DNA of 35,442 nucleotides from Gammaproteobacteria bacterium UBA7803 (GCA_002480525.1 DLCH01000022.1:1-35442); one strand, 5' to 3'. Shown: positions 1 to 7,346, counted from the first letter of the stretch. Program-made: numbers and translations. The notes: generated from the sequence alone by a model not told the origin.

Positions 1-40
1 CGGACAAATTATGTGCTCCCCACACGCCGGCGCGCGCGCC

Positions 41-69
41 TCGACAGGTCGGGCGCACCGGGCTAGCCT
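41..69 (+). promoter_or_regulatory. possible sigma-70 promoter for the cupin gene
   Basis: TCGACA at 41-46 matches the -35 consensus at five of six positions. It is followed after 17 bases by TAGCCT at 64-69, a weak -10. A start site near 76 would give a leader of about 30 bases before the ATG at 107, with GGGGAGA at 94-100 as ribosome site. This is pattern matching only; the -10 is poor. Confidence 0.3.
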
Positions 70-106
70 TTCGCCCTCGCGAAACCGGGGTACGGGGAGA
101 CGCTCG

Positions 107-667
107 ATGGGCAGGGGAAGATTCGCAGCCATACCGATGCTGCTGCTGGCGACGGCGGCCGTCGCCCACGAACCGCGGGTGGTCGCACCCGGGGACGGCC
201 AGCCCGTGCCGGTGCCGTTTCACGAGACGACGCTGCTGCTCAGCGAATCGGACAGCGCGGCCGGCGTGTCCGTCTACGAATTCGTGGTGGCGCCGATGTC
301 GGGGGGCGCGCCGCCTCACCAGCACAGCCAGGAAGACGAGTTCGCCTACGTGCTGGACGGCACGCTGACGCTGATGTTCGGCGACCGGACGGTGGAAGCC
401 GGCCCCGGCACCCTGGCGGCCCTGAACCGGGGGACGGTGCACGCGTTCTGGAACGCCACCGACCAGCCGGTGCGCACCCTGTTCTTCGTGTCCCGGGGCG
501 GCTTCGAGCGGTTCTTCGACGCGGTGGCGGTGTCGCTCAGGGAGGAGCCGCCCGCGGATGCCGCGGACGCGAACGCCCGGGTCGCCGAGATCGCCGCCGC
601 CCACGGCATCGACATACGTCCGGAGCTGATTCCCGAGTCGGTGCTGCCGCTGTACGCGCCGAAGTGA
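107..667 (+). CDS. secreted cupin-domain protein
   Basis: A 186-residue protein with an export signal (about residues 1-20, MLLLATAAVA followed by HEP) and one cupin_2 beta-barrel. The metal-site motif is visible as HQHSQEDEFAYVLDG, followed by the second cupin motif with PGTLAALNRGTVHAFWN. The His-x-His...Glu set and a later His suggest a bound metal ion. Substrate is unknown; similar proteins are annotated only as cupin domain-containing. The open frame continues upstream to base 11, but the ATG at 107 is preferred because GGGGAGA lies 6 bases upstream and the signal peptide begins there. It converges with the VOC gene at 701. Fold is confident, function is not assigned. Confidence 0.85.
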   Translation: MGRGRFAAIPMLLLATAAVAHEPRVVAPGDGQPVPVPFHETTLLLSESDSAAGVSVYEFVVAPMSGGAPPHQHSQEDEFAYVLDGTLTLMFGDRTVEAGPGTLAALNRGTVHAFWNATDQPVRTLFFVSRGGFERFFDAVAVSLREEPPADAADANARVAEIAAAHGIDIRPELIPESVLPLYAPK

Positions 668-675
668 TCCCGGGC

Positions 676-687
676 CGGGCATGCCCG
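676..687. terminator. short palindrome between convergent genes
   Basis: CGGGCATGCCCG is a perfect 12-base palindrome within the 33 bases separating the convergent cupin and VOC genes. It could act as a weak two-way transcription stop, but there is no T tract on either side. Confidence 0.25.
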
Positions 688-700
688 TGCGCGCGGCGCG

Positions 701-1057
701 TCAGGCCGACTCGGACCACACGGCCAGCTCGTTGCCGTTGGGATCGCGGAAGTGGAAGCGGTGTCCGCCCGGGAAGGCGAAGGTTTCCCGGGTGATCTCG
801 CCGCCCAGCTCCCGCACCCGCGCCAGCGTGGCGCCAAGCGCCTCCTGATAGAGCACGACCAGCACGCCGCCGCGCGCGGCGACCTCGGCATCGAGCGTGA
901 ATCCGCCGTCCACGCCCGCTCCCTGGAACGCCGCGTAGCGTGGCCCGTAGTCCACGAACGTCCAGCCGAACGCGGCGCCGTAGAACGACTTCGTGCGTTC
1001 GAGATCGGTCGCCGGGAACTCGACGTAGTCGATGGCGTCGTTGCGGTGGTCTCCCAC
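701..1057 (-). CDS. VOC-family (glyoxalase/bleomycin-resistance fold) protein
   Basis: A 118-residue single-domain protein of the vicinal oxygen chelate superfamily. It shows the typical repeats: the IDYVEFPATDLERTKSFYGAAFGW opening in two beta-alpha units, the central GGVLVVLYQ strand, and the closing HRFHFRDPNGNELAVWSE, where the Glu is the usual metal-ligand position. The GTG start at 1057 is chosen because GGAGG lies about 6 bases upstream and the domain begins right after it; the frame stays open to 1240 but those residues do not look like protein. Its start faces the P-loop gene at 1131 over a 73-base control region. Members include glyoxalases, dioxygenases and antibiotic-binding proteins; the substrate cannot be told from sequence. 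Confidence 0.85.
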   Translation of the reverse strand: MGDHRNDAIDYVEFPATDLERTKSFYGAAFGWTFVDYGPRYAAFQGAGVDGGFTLDAEVAARGGVLVVLYQEALGATLARVRELGGEITRETFAFPGGHRFHFRDPNGNELAVWSESA

Positions 1058-1084
1058 GGCCGGCCTCCGTGACGGGGAAGCCGA

Positions 1085-1125
1085 TATACTACGCAGGCGC
1101 TGCTGCCACCGTGGTGGCAGCAGGA
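1085..1125 (+). promoter_or_regulatory. -10 element and 11-bp inverted repeat in a divergent control region
   Basis: TATACT at 1085-1090 is a good -10 for rightward transcription. It is followed by a perfect inverted repeat: CTGCTGCCACC at 1100-1110 and GGTGGCAGCAG at 1113-1123, separated by only two bases. If transcription starts near 1097 the repeat is the very 5' end of the message. Its right arm overlaps the likely ribosome site AGGA (1122-1125) of the gene starting at 1131, so a hairpin could mask translation. As DNA it could equally be an operator for both divergent genes. No convincing -35 is seen. Confidence 0.5.
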
Positions 1126-1130
1126 TCCAC

Positions 1131-1760
1131 ATGGCGTCGGATGCGTTCAGCATGGTCAGGAATCCGATCGACACCCCCGGAACGCCCAAGCCCCGCGCCG
1201 CGCCGCCGCGCGTGACCGCCACGACGCCCCGGCGCCGCATTCACGTGTTCGGCGCCTCGGGCTCCGGCACCACCACCCTCGGTGGTGTGCTGGCCGGCCG
1301 GCTCGACGCGCTTCACCTGGACGCCGACACCTACTACTGGATCGAGACGGACCCTCCCTTCATCGAGAAACGACCGGCCGGGGACCGCGTGGCGGCCATC
1401 GAGCGGGACATCGGGACGGCGGCCCGGTGGGTGCTGTCCGGCTCCCTGTGCGGCTGGGGCGACGCGCTGGTTCCCCAGTTCGATCTCGCGGTGTTCCTGT
1501 TTCTCGACCCGACGACCAGGCTTGCCAGGCTGCGGGCGCGGGAACGGCGCCGGTTCGGCGGCCGCATAGATCCCGGCGGCGATATGCACGCCCAGCACCT
1601 CGAGTTCATGGCCTGGGCAGCGGGTTACGACCATGGGCGGGCGCCCCGGCGCAGCCTCGACCTGCACGAGCGCTGGATGCAGCGCCTGGACTGTCCCATC
1701 CTGCGGCTGGACGCCCGGGCCGGGCCGCAGCGACTCGCCGATCAGGTACTCGAGCCATGA
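1131..1760 (+). CDS. P-loop NTPase, adenylate-kinase/shikimate-kinase-like
   Basis: About 209 residues. A Walker A loop, GASGSGTTT, lies near residues 41-49, after a basic, proline-rich leader that may be partly untranslated. An LHLDADTYYW stretch follows at the place where small-molecule kinases of this fold bind substrate. The middle holds FDLAVFLFLDP, a Walker B-like strand, then an arginine-rich segment (RLRARERRRFGG) resembling a kinase lid. The protein is probably a small nucleotide-binding kinase of the AAA/adenylate-kinase-like group with unknown substrate. Start is uncertain: ATG 1131 has AGGA 5 bases upstream, ATG 1152 and GTG 1212 are alternatives. It overlaps the following GNAT gene by ATGA, heading a four-gene coupled run. 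Confidence 0.75.
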   Translation: MASDAFSMVRNPIDTPGTPKPRAAPPRVTATTPRRRIHVFGASGSGTTTLGGVLAGRLDALHLDADTYYWIETDPPFIEKRPAGDRVAAIERDIGTAARWVLSGSLCGWGDALVPQFDLAVFLFLDPTTRLARLRARERRRFGGRIDPGGDMHAQHLEFMAWAAGYDHGRAPRRSLDLHERWMQRLDCPILRLDARAGPQRLADQVLEP

Positions 1761-2230
1761 CCCGACGGACCCTCAGCCATCACATCATCCTGCCGCCCTT
1801 CGACGACGGCCTGCCCGACACGGTGAGCCGGATCAGCCAGGCGGTGTTCGGCAGCGCGGAGCCCCATCGCATCCGCTGGCGCCTGACGCACATGCCGGAC
1901 GCCAGCGTGCTCGCGGTTCGCGACGGCGAGCAGATGGTCGCCTTCAAGGCGGGCTACGCCGTCTCGGATACCAAGTACTACAGCTGGCTGGGCGGCGTGC
2001 TGCCCGACTACCGGCGCCGCGGCCTGGCTTCCGCGCTCATGGAGCGACAGCATGCCTGGCTTCGAGCGCGCGGCTACGGCATGGTGGAGACGGCGACCAA
2101 CCAGGACAACCGCGCCATGGCGGCAGCGAATCTGAAGCACGGATTCCTGATCGCCGGAACGCGCCGCAACCCGGACAACACCCAGATTCTGTTCCTCAAG
2201 GCCCTCGACGCACAGGAGACCGACCCGTGA
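1757..2230 (+). CDS. GNAT-family N-acetyltransferase
   Basis: 157 residues with one GNAT domain. The acetyl-CoA pyrophosphate-binding motif is seen as VLPDYRRRGLASALMERQHAWLRARGY (roughly residues 78-104), preceded by the KYYSWLGGV beta-strand. A C-terminal ETATNQDNRAMAAANLKHGF segment is characteristic of the family's motif B. It transfers an acetyl group from acetyl-CoA to an amine; the acceptor is unknown. The ATG overlaps the stop of the P-loop gene (ATGA) and its own stop overlaps the GTG of the next gene, so these proteins are translationally coupled. Confidence 0.85.
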   Translation: MTRRTLSHHIILPPFDDGLPDTVSRISQAVFGSAEPHRIRWRLTHMPDASVLAVRDGEQMVAFKAGYAVSDTKYYSWLGGVLPDYRRRGLASALMERQHAWLRARGYGMVETATNQDNRAMAAANLKHGFLIAGTRRNPDNTQILFLKALDAQETDP

Positions 2231-2715
2231 CCAAGCAGCCCACGCCGGCTCAGCTCGAACTGCTCGCGCAGCGGCGCATCGCCGCCGTGGCCACCGTCGG
2301 CGCCGACGGCGCGCCCCACCTCACCGCCACCTGGTTTCTGTACGAGGACGGCGCCCTGTATCTGGCCATTCCGTCCGGCAGCGCCAAGGGCCGCAACCTC
2401 GCCCGCAATGGCCGGGTCGCCGTGATGATCGACGTTCGCGTGGCCGGGCGCGAAGCCGGTGTCACGGGCATCGGCCGCGCGGAATTGCTGGCCGGGGCCG
2501 ACGCCGAACCCGTGGTGCAGCGGCTGCACCGGAAGTACCTGACCGACGACGGGCTGGCCGACCCCCGGGTGGGCCCGGTGTTCGCCGCCGTGGACGACCT
2601 GGCCGTGAAGCTCAACCCGGACCGCTGGATAAGCTGGGACATGGGCGAGCTGGACCAGCAGGCGTTCAGCGGCGCCATCATGCAGAACGGCTATCTGCGC
2701 GAGATCGAGCCCTGA
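2227..2715 (+). CDS. pyridoxamine 5'-phosphate oxidase-family flavin/F420-binding protein
   Basis: 162 residues with a split beta-barrel of the PPOX type. The opening (LLAQRRIAAVATVGADGAPHLTATWFLYEDGALYLA) and the following KGRNLARNGRVAVMIDV are the standard flavin phosphate-binding elements of this superfamily. Homologues bind FMN, F420 or haem and act as reductases or oxidases; which cofactor is used here cannot be told. The GTG start at 2227 shares bases with the upstream TGA, and the stop shares one base with the next ATG (TGATG at 2713-2717), giving a tightly coupled operon. Confidence 0.8.
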   Translation: MTKQPTPAQLELLAQRRIAAVATVGADGAPHLTATWFLYEDGALYLAIPSGSAKGRNLARNGRVAVMIDVRVAGREAGVTGIGRAELLAGADAEPVVQRLHRKYLTDDGLADPRVGPVFAAVDDLAVKLNPDRWISWDMGELDQQAFSGAIMQNGYLREIEP

Positions 2716-3194
2716 TGACGGCTCCCGCCGGGCGCCTCCGGGTGCGCGAGGCCGCCGCCGGCGACTTCGACGCGCTGATGCGGCTGTACCGCCAGCTCCA
2801 GCCGTCCGACCCGGTGCCCGCCGACGGCGGCGCCCGGGCCGTGTTCGCGGCCATCGTCGAGTCGGACGCCCTGCGGCTGTACCTGCTCGAGGACGGCGAC
2901 GGCCGGGTGAGCGCGTCGTGCTACCTGAACGTCATTCCCAATCTCACCCGCGGCGCGCGGCCCTATGCGGTGATCGAGAACGTCATCACCGACGAGGCCC
3001 GCCGGGGCCGCGGTCTCGGCCGCGCGGTGATCGGGCACGCCCTCGATGCCGCCTGGGCGGCCGGCTGCTACAAGGTCATGCTGCAGACCGGGTCGACCCA
3101 GGAGTCGACCCATGCGTTCTACCGCGCCTGCGGCTTCTCCGGCACTGACAAGCACGCCTACGTCGCCTGGTGCCCGGACTGGCCGACGCCCTGA
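2715..3194 (+). CDS. GNAT-family N-acetyltransferase
   Basis: 159 residues, a single GNAT domain. The acetyl-CoA-binding segment is VIENVITDEARRGRGLGRAVIGHALDAAW (about residues 90-118), with the RRGRGLG loop that holds the pyrophosphate. The following CYKVMLQTG...THAFYRACGF is the usual end of the domain with the catalytic-region Tyr. It is the last gene of the coupled run starting at 1131 and is the second GNAT in it; the two are not close copies. The acceptor substrate is unknown. About 34 bases separate it from the SDR gene, which has its own strong ribosome site. Confidence 0.85.
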   Translation: MTAPAGRLRVREAAAGDFDALMRLYRQLQPSDPVPADGGARAVFAAIVESDALRLYLLEDGDGRVSASCYLNVIPNLTRGARPYAVIENVITDEARRGRGLGRAVIGHALDAAWAAGCYKVMLQTGSTQESTHAFYRACGFSGTDKHAYVAWCPDWPTP

Positions 3195-3228
3195 TTCGCC
3201 CGTTGCCGCTGCCATCACGAGGAGGCCC

Positions 3229-3915
3229 ATGGAAACCGTTCTGATCACCGGCGCCAACCGGGGCATCGGCCTGGCGCTGGCCCGCCGCCTGCTGACCGAC
3301 GGGTACCGGGTGCTGGCGACCTGCCGCACGCCGTCCGCCGCCGCCGAGCTCGCCGGGCTGGCCGGGACCGGCGACCTGGAAGTGCTGCCGCTGGACGTGG
3401 CGGATGCCGCCGCCGTGGACGGGTTCGCCGGGGTCCTCGCCGGACGGCCGCTCGACGTGCTGGTGAACAATGCCGGCGTGATGGGCGGGCCGCGTCAGTC
3501 TGCGGACGACATGGACTACGCCGCCTGGGCGGAGGCCTTCGCGGTGAACACCATGGCGCCGCTGCGCCTCGCCCAGGCGCTCAAGCGCAACCTGCTGCAG
3601 GCAGCGCGCCCCCGGGTGGTCACCCTGTCGAGCCAGATGGGCGCGCTGTCCCGCCACAGCCCTGGCGCCATCGCCTACCGCAGCACCAAGGCGGCCGTGA
3701 ACAAGGCGATGCAGACCCTGGCGCTGGACTGGCGGGCCGAGGGCATCGTGGTCTGCCCCGTTCACCCCGGCTGGGTGCGCACGGACATGGGCGGTCCGAA
3801 CGCCGACCTCGACGTCACCGACTGCGCCCGCGGGCTGGCGGCGCTGATCGCCGGGCTCGACCTGTCCCGGTCCGGGCACTTTCTCACCTGGGAAGGCGAG
3901 GAACACCCGTGGTGA
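3229..3915 (+). CDS. short-chain dehydrogenase/reductase (SDR)
   Basis: 228 residues, classical SDR length. The NAD(P)-binding TGANRGIG sits at residues 7-14, NNAG at 80-83, the catalytic Ser in LSSQMG near 134-135, and the YxxxK pair in YRSTK at residues 150-154. The C-terminal VHPGWVRTDMGG is the usual substrate-loop start. An Arg in TCRT after the second beta-strand hints at NADP(H) preference, as in the CsgA/sniffer-like SDRs. It reduces a carbonyl or oxidises an alcohol of unknown identity in the cytoplasm. The ATG at 3229 follows GAGGAGG by 3-4 bases. No overlap with its neighbours, so it may have its own expression level within the region. Confidence 0.9.
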   Translation: METVLITGANRGIGLALARRLLTDGYRVLATCRTPSAAAELAGLAGTGDLEVLPLDVADAAAVDGFAGVLAGRPLDVLVNNAGVMGGPRQSADDMDYAAWAEAFAVNTMAPLRLAQALKRNLLQAARPRVVTLSSQMGALSRHSPGAIAYRSTKAAVNKAMQTLALDWRAEGIVVCPVHPGWVRTDMGGPNADLDVTDCARGLAALIAGLDLSRSGHFLTWEGEEHPW

Positions 3916-4018
3916 GGGGCGGACGGGCGAGCCGCGACGGTAATCGCCGCAGGCCTCCCGCGACCGGCGGCGGCAGCGTGCAGAGCCGGCCCGCTCGACG
4001 GCGACGACCGGCAGCGTC

Positions 4019-4468
4019 ATGAAACCCGGCGAGCGCTTCCGCGCGATACCGGAAGCCCATCTGGCGCTGATCCGGGGCGGCGAGCTGCTGATGCTGCGGC
4101 GCGCCGGCACCGGCTACATGGACGGCTGGTACAGCGTGGTCGCCGGACACCTGGACGGCGGCGAGACGGCCCGGACGGCCATGGCGCGGGAAGCCTGGGA
4201 GGAAGCGGGGCTGACGATCGATCCGGACGCGCTGACCCTGTTCCACATCATGCACCGCTTCGACGGCGACGAGCGCATCTCGTTCTTCTTCAGCGCGGAC
4301 CGCTGGCAGGGCGAGCCGGTCAACCGCGAGCCCCACAAGTGCGACGAGCTCGCGTGGTATCCCCTGGCCGGCATGCCGGAGAACACGGTGCCCTACGTGC
4401 GCACGGCCGTGACGCTCGGCCTGCGTGGTGTAAGCTACTCGGAATTCGGGTGGCCGGCGGCGCAGTGA
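4019..4468 (+). CDS. Nudix hydrolase
   Basis: 149 residues with one Nudix domain. The Nudix box is complete: GHLDGGETARTAMAREAWEEAGL (about residues 42-64) fits G-x5-E-x7-REU-x-EE-x-GU, so the metal-binding glutamates are present. Upstream, LALIRGGELLMLRRAGTGYMDGWYSVVAGH matches MutT/NUDIX enzymes that hydrolyse nucleoside diphosphates linked to another group. The later KCDELAWYPL segment is also typical. Substrate is unknown. The 103 bases between the SDR stop and this ATG hold no recognisable site, and no strong ribosome site is seen. Confidence 0.88.
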   Translation: MKPGERFRAIPEAHLALIRGGELLMLRRAGTGYMDGWYSVVAGHLDGGETARTAMAREAWEEAGLTIDPDALTLFHIMHRFDGDERISFFFSADRWQGEPVNREPHKCDELAWYPLAGMPENTVPYVRTAVTLGLRGVSYSEFGWPAAQ

Positions 4469-4513
4469 CCGCCGCCGTGCCGCGACCGCCTACCGACCGA
4501 GCCTGGAGTGCCG

Positions 4514-4891
4514 ATGCCGACCCCCGCGTCCTTCGTGGAGATCGACGAGACCCTGCGCCGATCCCTGCCGCGGGGTGAACTCGCGCGCATACCGCGACAC
4601 CCGGAGCGGCGCGACGTGCTGCTCGCCCTGATCTGCCTGCGCCTGATCCGCCGCTACCCCTATTCCGAGCCCGAGCTCAACGCCACGCTGCGGGGCGCCC
4701 TCGACGATCTGAACGCCCGGGTGGACCACGTGACCTGCCGCCGCTACCTGGTGGACCTCGGCTTCCTGCGCCGGGATCGGGCCGGCCAGCGGTACTTCCT
4801 GTACTTTCCGAAGATCCGCGAGACGCTGGCCGAGGAGGTCATCGAGTCCGACCAGGACTTCATCGGCACGGCGCTGGCGTCCGCCGGATGA
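4514..4891 (+). CDS. DUF2087-domain protein
   Basis: About 125 residues. The central region (ELARIPRHPERRDVLLALICLRL to CRRYLVDLGFLRRDRAGQRYF) matches the DUF2087 domain, a small helical domain with a winged-helix look that in other proteins is fused to DNA-binding ArsR-type or acting alone. It may therefore be a regulator, but no function is established. The ATG at 4514 is preferred because GGAG lies 5 bases upstream; an in-frame GTG occurs at 4508. Its stop overlaps the ATG of the HAD gene (ATGA), so the two are translationally coupled. Confidence 0.75.
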   Translation: MPTPASFVEIDETLRRSLPRGELARIPRHPERRDVLLALICLRLIRRYPYSEPELNATLRGALDDLNARVDHVTCRRYLVDLGFLRRDRAGQRYFLYFPKIRETLAEEVIESDQDFIGTALASAG

Positions 4892-5526
4892 CGGCACCGC
4901 CGGAAGCGCTGCTGTTCGATCTGGGCGGGGTGCTCATCGACGTGCAGCCCGAGCGCGTGCTGGCGGCCTGGTCGGCCCACTCGCGCCTCGACCCCGAGGC
5001 GCTGTCCGCCGCCTTCGAGATCGACGAGGTCTACCGCGGCCACGAGCGGGGCGAGGTCAGCGACGACGATTTCTTCCGTCACGTGATCGACCGCCTGAAG
5101 CTCGACGCCGACGTCGACACCGTCCGCGCAGGCTGGACGGCGGCGCTGGTGGGGGAGATCGCCGAGACCACCGCGCTGGTCAACGCGGCCCGGTCGGAGA
5201 TGCCCTGCTACGCCTTCAGCAACACCAACGCCGCGCACATGGACGTGTGGCAGCAGCGCTTCCCGCGGGTGGTGAACGCGTTCGACGGGATCTTCGCCTC
5301 CCACCAGATCGGCCTGCGCAAGCCCGACGCCGAGGCCTTCGCGCAGGTGGCGGAGCGCATCGGCGTGGCGCCGGCGTCGATTGTGTTCTTCGACGACGTT
5401 GCCGAGAATGTCCGGGGCGCTGCCGCCGCGGGCCTGTCCACCGTACTGGTCACCGGCCCCGCCGACGTGCGTCGCACCCTGGCCGCCATCGGCCTGAACA
5501 TCGCCGGATCGCCCTCGGGATCGTGA
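4888..5526 (+). CDS. HAD-family phosphatase, YihX-like
   Basis: 212 residues, haloacid dehalogenase superfamily. Motif I is LFDLGGVLID with the nucleophile Asp at residue 11; the +2 position is Gly rather than the usual Asp, as also in E. coli YihX. Motif II is SNTNAAH, motif III the Lys of LRKPDAEAF, and motif IV FFDDVAENV. The stretches VLAAWSAHSRLD and HERGEVSDDDFF resemble YihX (alpha-D-glucose-1-phosphate phosphatase) closely by eye, so dephosphorylation of a sugar phosphate is the best guess. Start codon overlaps the DUF2087 stop. The gene ends in an alanine- and glycine-rich tail with little conservation. Confidence 0.85.
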   Translation: MTAPPEALLFDLGGVLIDVQPERVLAAWSAHSRLDPEALSAAFEIDEVYRGHERGEVSDDDFFRHVIDRLKLDADVDTVRAGWTAALVGEIAETTALVNAARSEMPCYAFSNTNAAHMDVWQQRFPRVVNAFDGIFASHQIGLRKPDAEAFAQVAERIGVAPASIVFFDDVAENVRGAAAAGLSTVLVTGPADVRRTLAAIGLNIAGSPSGS

Positions 5527-5554
5527 GCACCGGCACCGCCCGGAAGGAAGCCCC

Positions 5555-6025
5555 ATGCGACCAGCCTTCGGCACACTGATTCTGCTGTGCACGCTGCTGA
5601 ACCCGGCCACCGCCGGCGCCGCCGACGACACCGTACCGTCAGACATCCCGCCGCAGAAGGAAGCCGACATCCAGAAGCTGCTGGCCATGACCGACTCCCT
5701 GGACATGGGGCAGCAGGTGGTCGATCAGCTTCTGGCCATCCAGCAGAGCGCCCAGAGCGCGGTGCCCCAGGAAGTCTGGGACGAGATCCGCGCCGAGCTC
5801 GACATGACCCGCATCCAGCCGGTGATCGTCGCCATCTGGGACCGGCACTTCAGCCACGACGACATCCGCGGGCTGATCGAGTTCTACGAGTCGCCGCTGG
5901 GGCGCAAGCTGGTGGAGACCCAGCCGGCGGTGATGCAGGAATCCATGGCAGCCGGCGAGCTGTGGGCGCGCCAGGTGCTGCAGCGCATCCAGGAGAAATT
6001 GGCCCGCAAGGGCTACGCCACCTGA
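5555..6025 (+). CDS. secreted DUF2059 protein
   Basis: 156 residues with an N-terminal signal peptide (LILLCTLLNPATAGAADD, cleavage near residue 23). The mature part is a helical DUF2059 domain: DIQKLLAMTDSLDMGQQVVDQLL opens it, and WDRHFSHDDIRGLIEFYESPLGRKLVETQP is the most conserved core. Members are periplasmic and of unknown function. The ATG at 5555 has the strong ribosome site GGAAGGAAG directly upstream. Lies 28 bases after the HAD gene and 46 bases before the VOC gene, probably cotranscribed. Confidence 0.85.
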   Translation: MRPAFGTLILLCTLLNPATAGAADDTVPSDIPPQKEADIQKLLAMTDSLDMGQQVVDQLLAIQQSAQSAVPQEVWDEIRAELDMTRIQPVIVAIWDRHFSHDDIRGLIEFYESPLGRKLVETQPAVMQESMAAGELWARQVLQRIQEKLARKGYAT

Positions 6026-6071
6026 CCGGCCGCGCGGCGGCCGGCCCGACGACGACACCGGGGGATTCGAC

Positions 6072-6446
6072 ATGGCCAAGGCACTGGGCATCGGCGGCGT
6101 GTTCTTCAAGGCCCGGGACCCGGCGGCGCTGGCCGCCTGGTACGGCGCCCACCTGGGCATCGACGTCCAGGACGGCTTCGCCGGCGCGATCTTCACGGCC
6201 GACGCGGTGCCCGCCGGCGGCTATACCGTCTGGTCGCCCTTCGCAGCCGACACGACCTACTTCGACCCCTCGGCGGCACCGTACATGATCAACCTGATGG
6301 TCGACGATCTCGACGGCGCCCTGGCCCAGGTGGCCGAGGGCGGCGCGACCCTGGTAGGCACGCCGGAGGACTCGGAGTACGGCCGCTTCGGCTGGTTCGT
6401 CGATCCGGAGGGGAACAAGATCGAGCTCTGGCAGCCGCCAGGGTGA
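6072..6446 (+). CDS. VOC-family (glyoxalase fold) protein
   Basis: 124 residues, one vicinal oxygen chelate module pair. GGVFFKARDPAALAAWYGAHLGI opens the first half; YMINLMVDDLDGALAQVAEGGATLVG opens the second; the end, GRFGWFVDPEGNKIELWQPP, carries the usual metal-ligand Glu. Although in the same superfamily as the gene at 701-1057 the two are clearly different in sequence. Substrate not predictable. Its stop overlaps the GTG of the following GNAT gene, so a three-gene coupled run (VOC, GNAT, ABM) begins here. Confidence 0.87.
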   Translation: MAKALGIGGVFFKARDPAALAAWYGAHLGIDVQDGFAGAIFTADAVPAGGYTVWSPFAADTTYFDPSAAPYMINLMVDDLDGALAQVAEGGATLVGTPEDSEYGRFGWFVDPEGNKIELWQPPG

Positions 6447-6967
6447 ACCCGCCGACGATCCGCCCCGCGGTGGCTGGCGACGCGGCCGCGGTGCGAGACA
6501 TCTACGCCCCCATCGTCGCCGACACCACCATCTCCTTCGAGAGCGAGCCGCCCGACGTCGCCACCATGGCCGGGCGCATCGCGACGGCCAGTGCGCACCA
6601 CGCCTGGCTGGTGGCGGAACGCGGCGGGCAGGTCGCCGGCTATGCCTACGGCGGCCCCCATCGCGCCCGGCATGCCTACCGGTTCTCGACGGAGGTGTCC
6701 GTGTACGTGCATGCCGACCATCGCGGCGCCGGGGTCGGTCTGGCGCTGTACCGGGCGCTGTTCGAGGCGCTGACCGCACGCGGCTACTGGCACGCCTATG
6801 CCGGCATCACCCAGCCCAATGCGCCGAGCGCGGCGCTGCACGCCGCCGCCGGATTCGAGCGCATCGGCCGGTTTCCGCGGGTGGGCTACAAGTTCGGCGC
6901 CTGGCACGACGTGGACTGGTGGTACCGGCCACTGCAGGAAGACCACCCCGAGGGCGACCCCGCATGA
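6443..6967 (+). CDS. GNAT acetyltransferase, phosphinothricin/methionine-sulfoximine type
   Basis: 174 residues. The layout IRPAVAGDAAAVRDIYAPIVADTTISFESEPP, then GYAYGGPHRARHAYRFSTEVSVYVHADHRGAGVGLALYRALF, is that of the PAT/MddA group, which N-acetylates phosphinothricin, methionine sulfoximine or similar amino acids. The acetyl-CoA loop is HRGAGVG. HDVDWWYRPL near the C-terminus is also typical. The acetyl acceptor is inferred from the subgroup only. GTG start at 6443 shares bases with the upstream TGA (GTGA), and the stop overlaps the next ATG. Confidence 0.87.
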   Translation: MNPPTIRPAVAGDAAAVRDIYAPIVADTTISFESEPPDVATMAGRIATASAHHAWLVAERGGQVAGYAYGGPHRARHAYRFSTEVSVYVHADHRGAGVGLALYRALFEALTARGYWHAYAGITQPNAPSAALHAAAGFERIGRFPRVGYKFGAWHDVDWWYRPLQEDHPEGDPA

Positions 6968-7257
6968 TTCTGGAAAGCGCGCCGCTCGACGTCATCCCCG
7001 GGCGGGAAGCAGCGTTCGAGGCCGCGTTCGCCGAGGCGCAGCACATCATCGCGGGCATGCCGGGCTACATCCGCCACAGCCTGTCGCGCTGCGTGGAGCG
7101 ACCGAACCGCTACCTGCTGCTGGTGGAGTGGGAACGCCTGGAGGACCACACCGAAGGATTCCGCCGCTCGCCGGAGTACCAGCGCTGGCGCGCACTGCTG
7201 CACCACTTCTACGAGCCGATTCCGGCCGTCGAGCACTTCCGGCCGGTCTCGCTCTGA
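6964..7257 (+). CDS. antibiotic biosynthesis mono-oxygenase (ABM)-fold protein
   Basis: 97 residues, a small ferredoxin-like ABM domain. PGREAAFEAAFAEAQHIIAGMPGYIRHSLSRC followed by RYLLLVEWERLEDHTEGFRRSPEYQRW is the characteristic pattern. Members are dimeric cofactor-free mono-oxygenases or haem-degrading enzymes, but many have no known activity. The ATG at 6964 overlaps the stop of the GNAT gene. A perfect 22-base GC palindrome follows its stop, marking the probable end of this transcription unit. Confidence 0.83.
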   Translation: MILESAPLDVIPGREAAFEAAFAEAQHIIAGMPGYIRHSLSRCVERPNRYLLLVEWERLEDHTEGFRRSPEYQRWRALLHHFYEPIPAVEHFRPVSL

Positions 7258-7258
7258 C

Positions 7259-7280
7259 GGGCGGCCGGGCCCGGCCGCCC
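7259..7280. terminator. 22-base perfect palindrome after the ABM gene
   Basis: Eleven-base arms GGGCGGCCGGG and CCCGGCCGCCC form a perfect palindrome two bases after the ABM stop. It is a strong potential hairpin separating the upstream operon from folE2. Only two T residues follow, so it would be an atypical rho-independent terminator. Confidence 0.45.
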
Positions 7281-7346
7281 TTCACGAGCCCTTCACCGAA
7301 GCGGGGCTACTTTCCCTCGACCTTCACGCCGACTGGAACGATGCCC
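7280..7346 (+). promoter_or_regulatory. folE2 leader with repeated TTCAC motifs
   Basis: The 67 bases before folE2 contain CTTCACGAGC (7280-7289), TTCACCGAAG (7291-7300) and CTTCACGCCG (7322-7331). The first, a 10-mer, recurs exactly at 15619-15628 in the control region of the lipid island. No clear -35/-10 pair or Zur-type AT-rich palindrome is visible, although many folE2 genes are Zur-controlled. Confidence 0.35.

Noticed and set aside
1058..1240. N-terminal extension of the VOC protein
   Set aside because: The frame is open to 1240 but the residues lack similarity, overlap the opposite gene's control region, and GTG 1057 has a good ribosome site.
7258..7346. Zur box before folE2
   Set aside because: Many folE2 genes carry an AT-rich Zur palindrome; this leader is GC-rich and has none.
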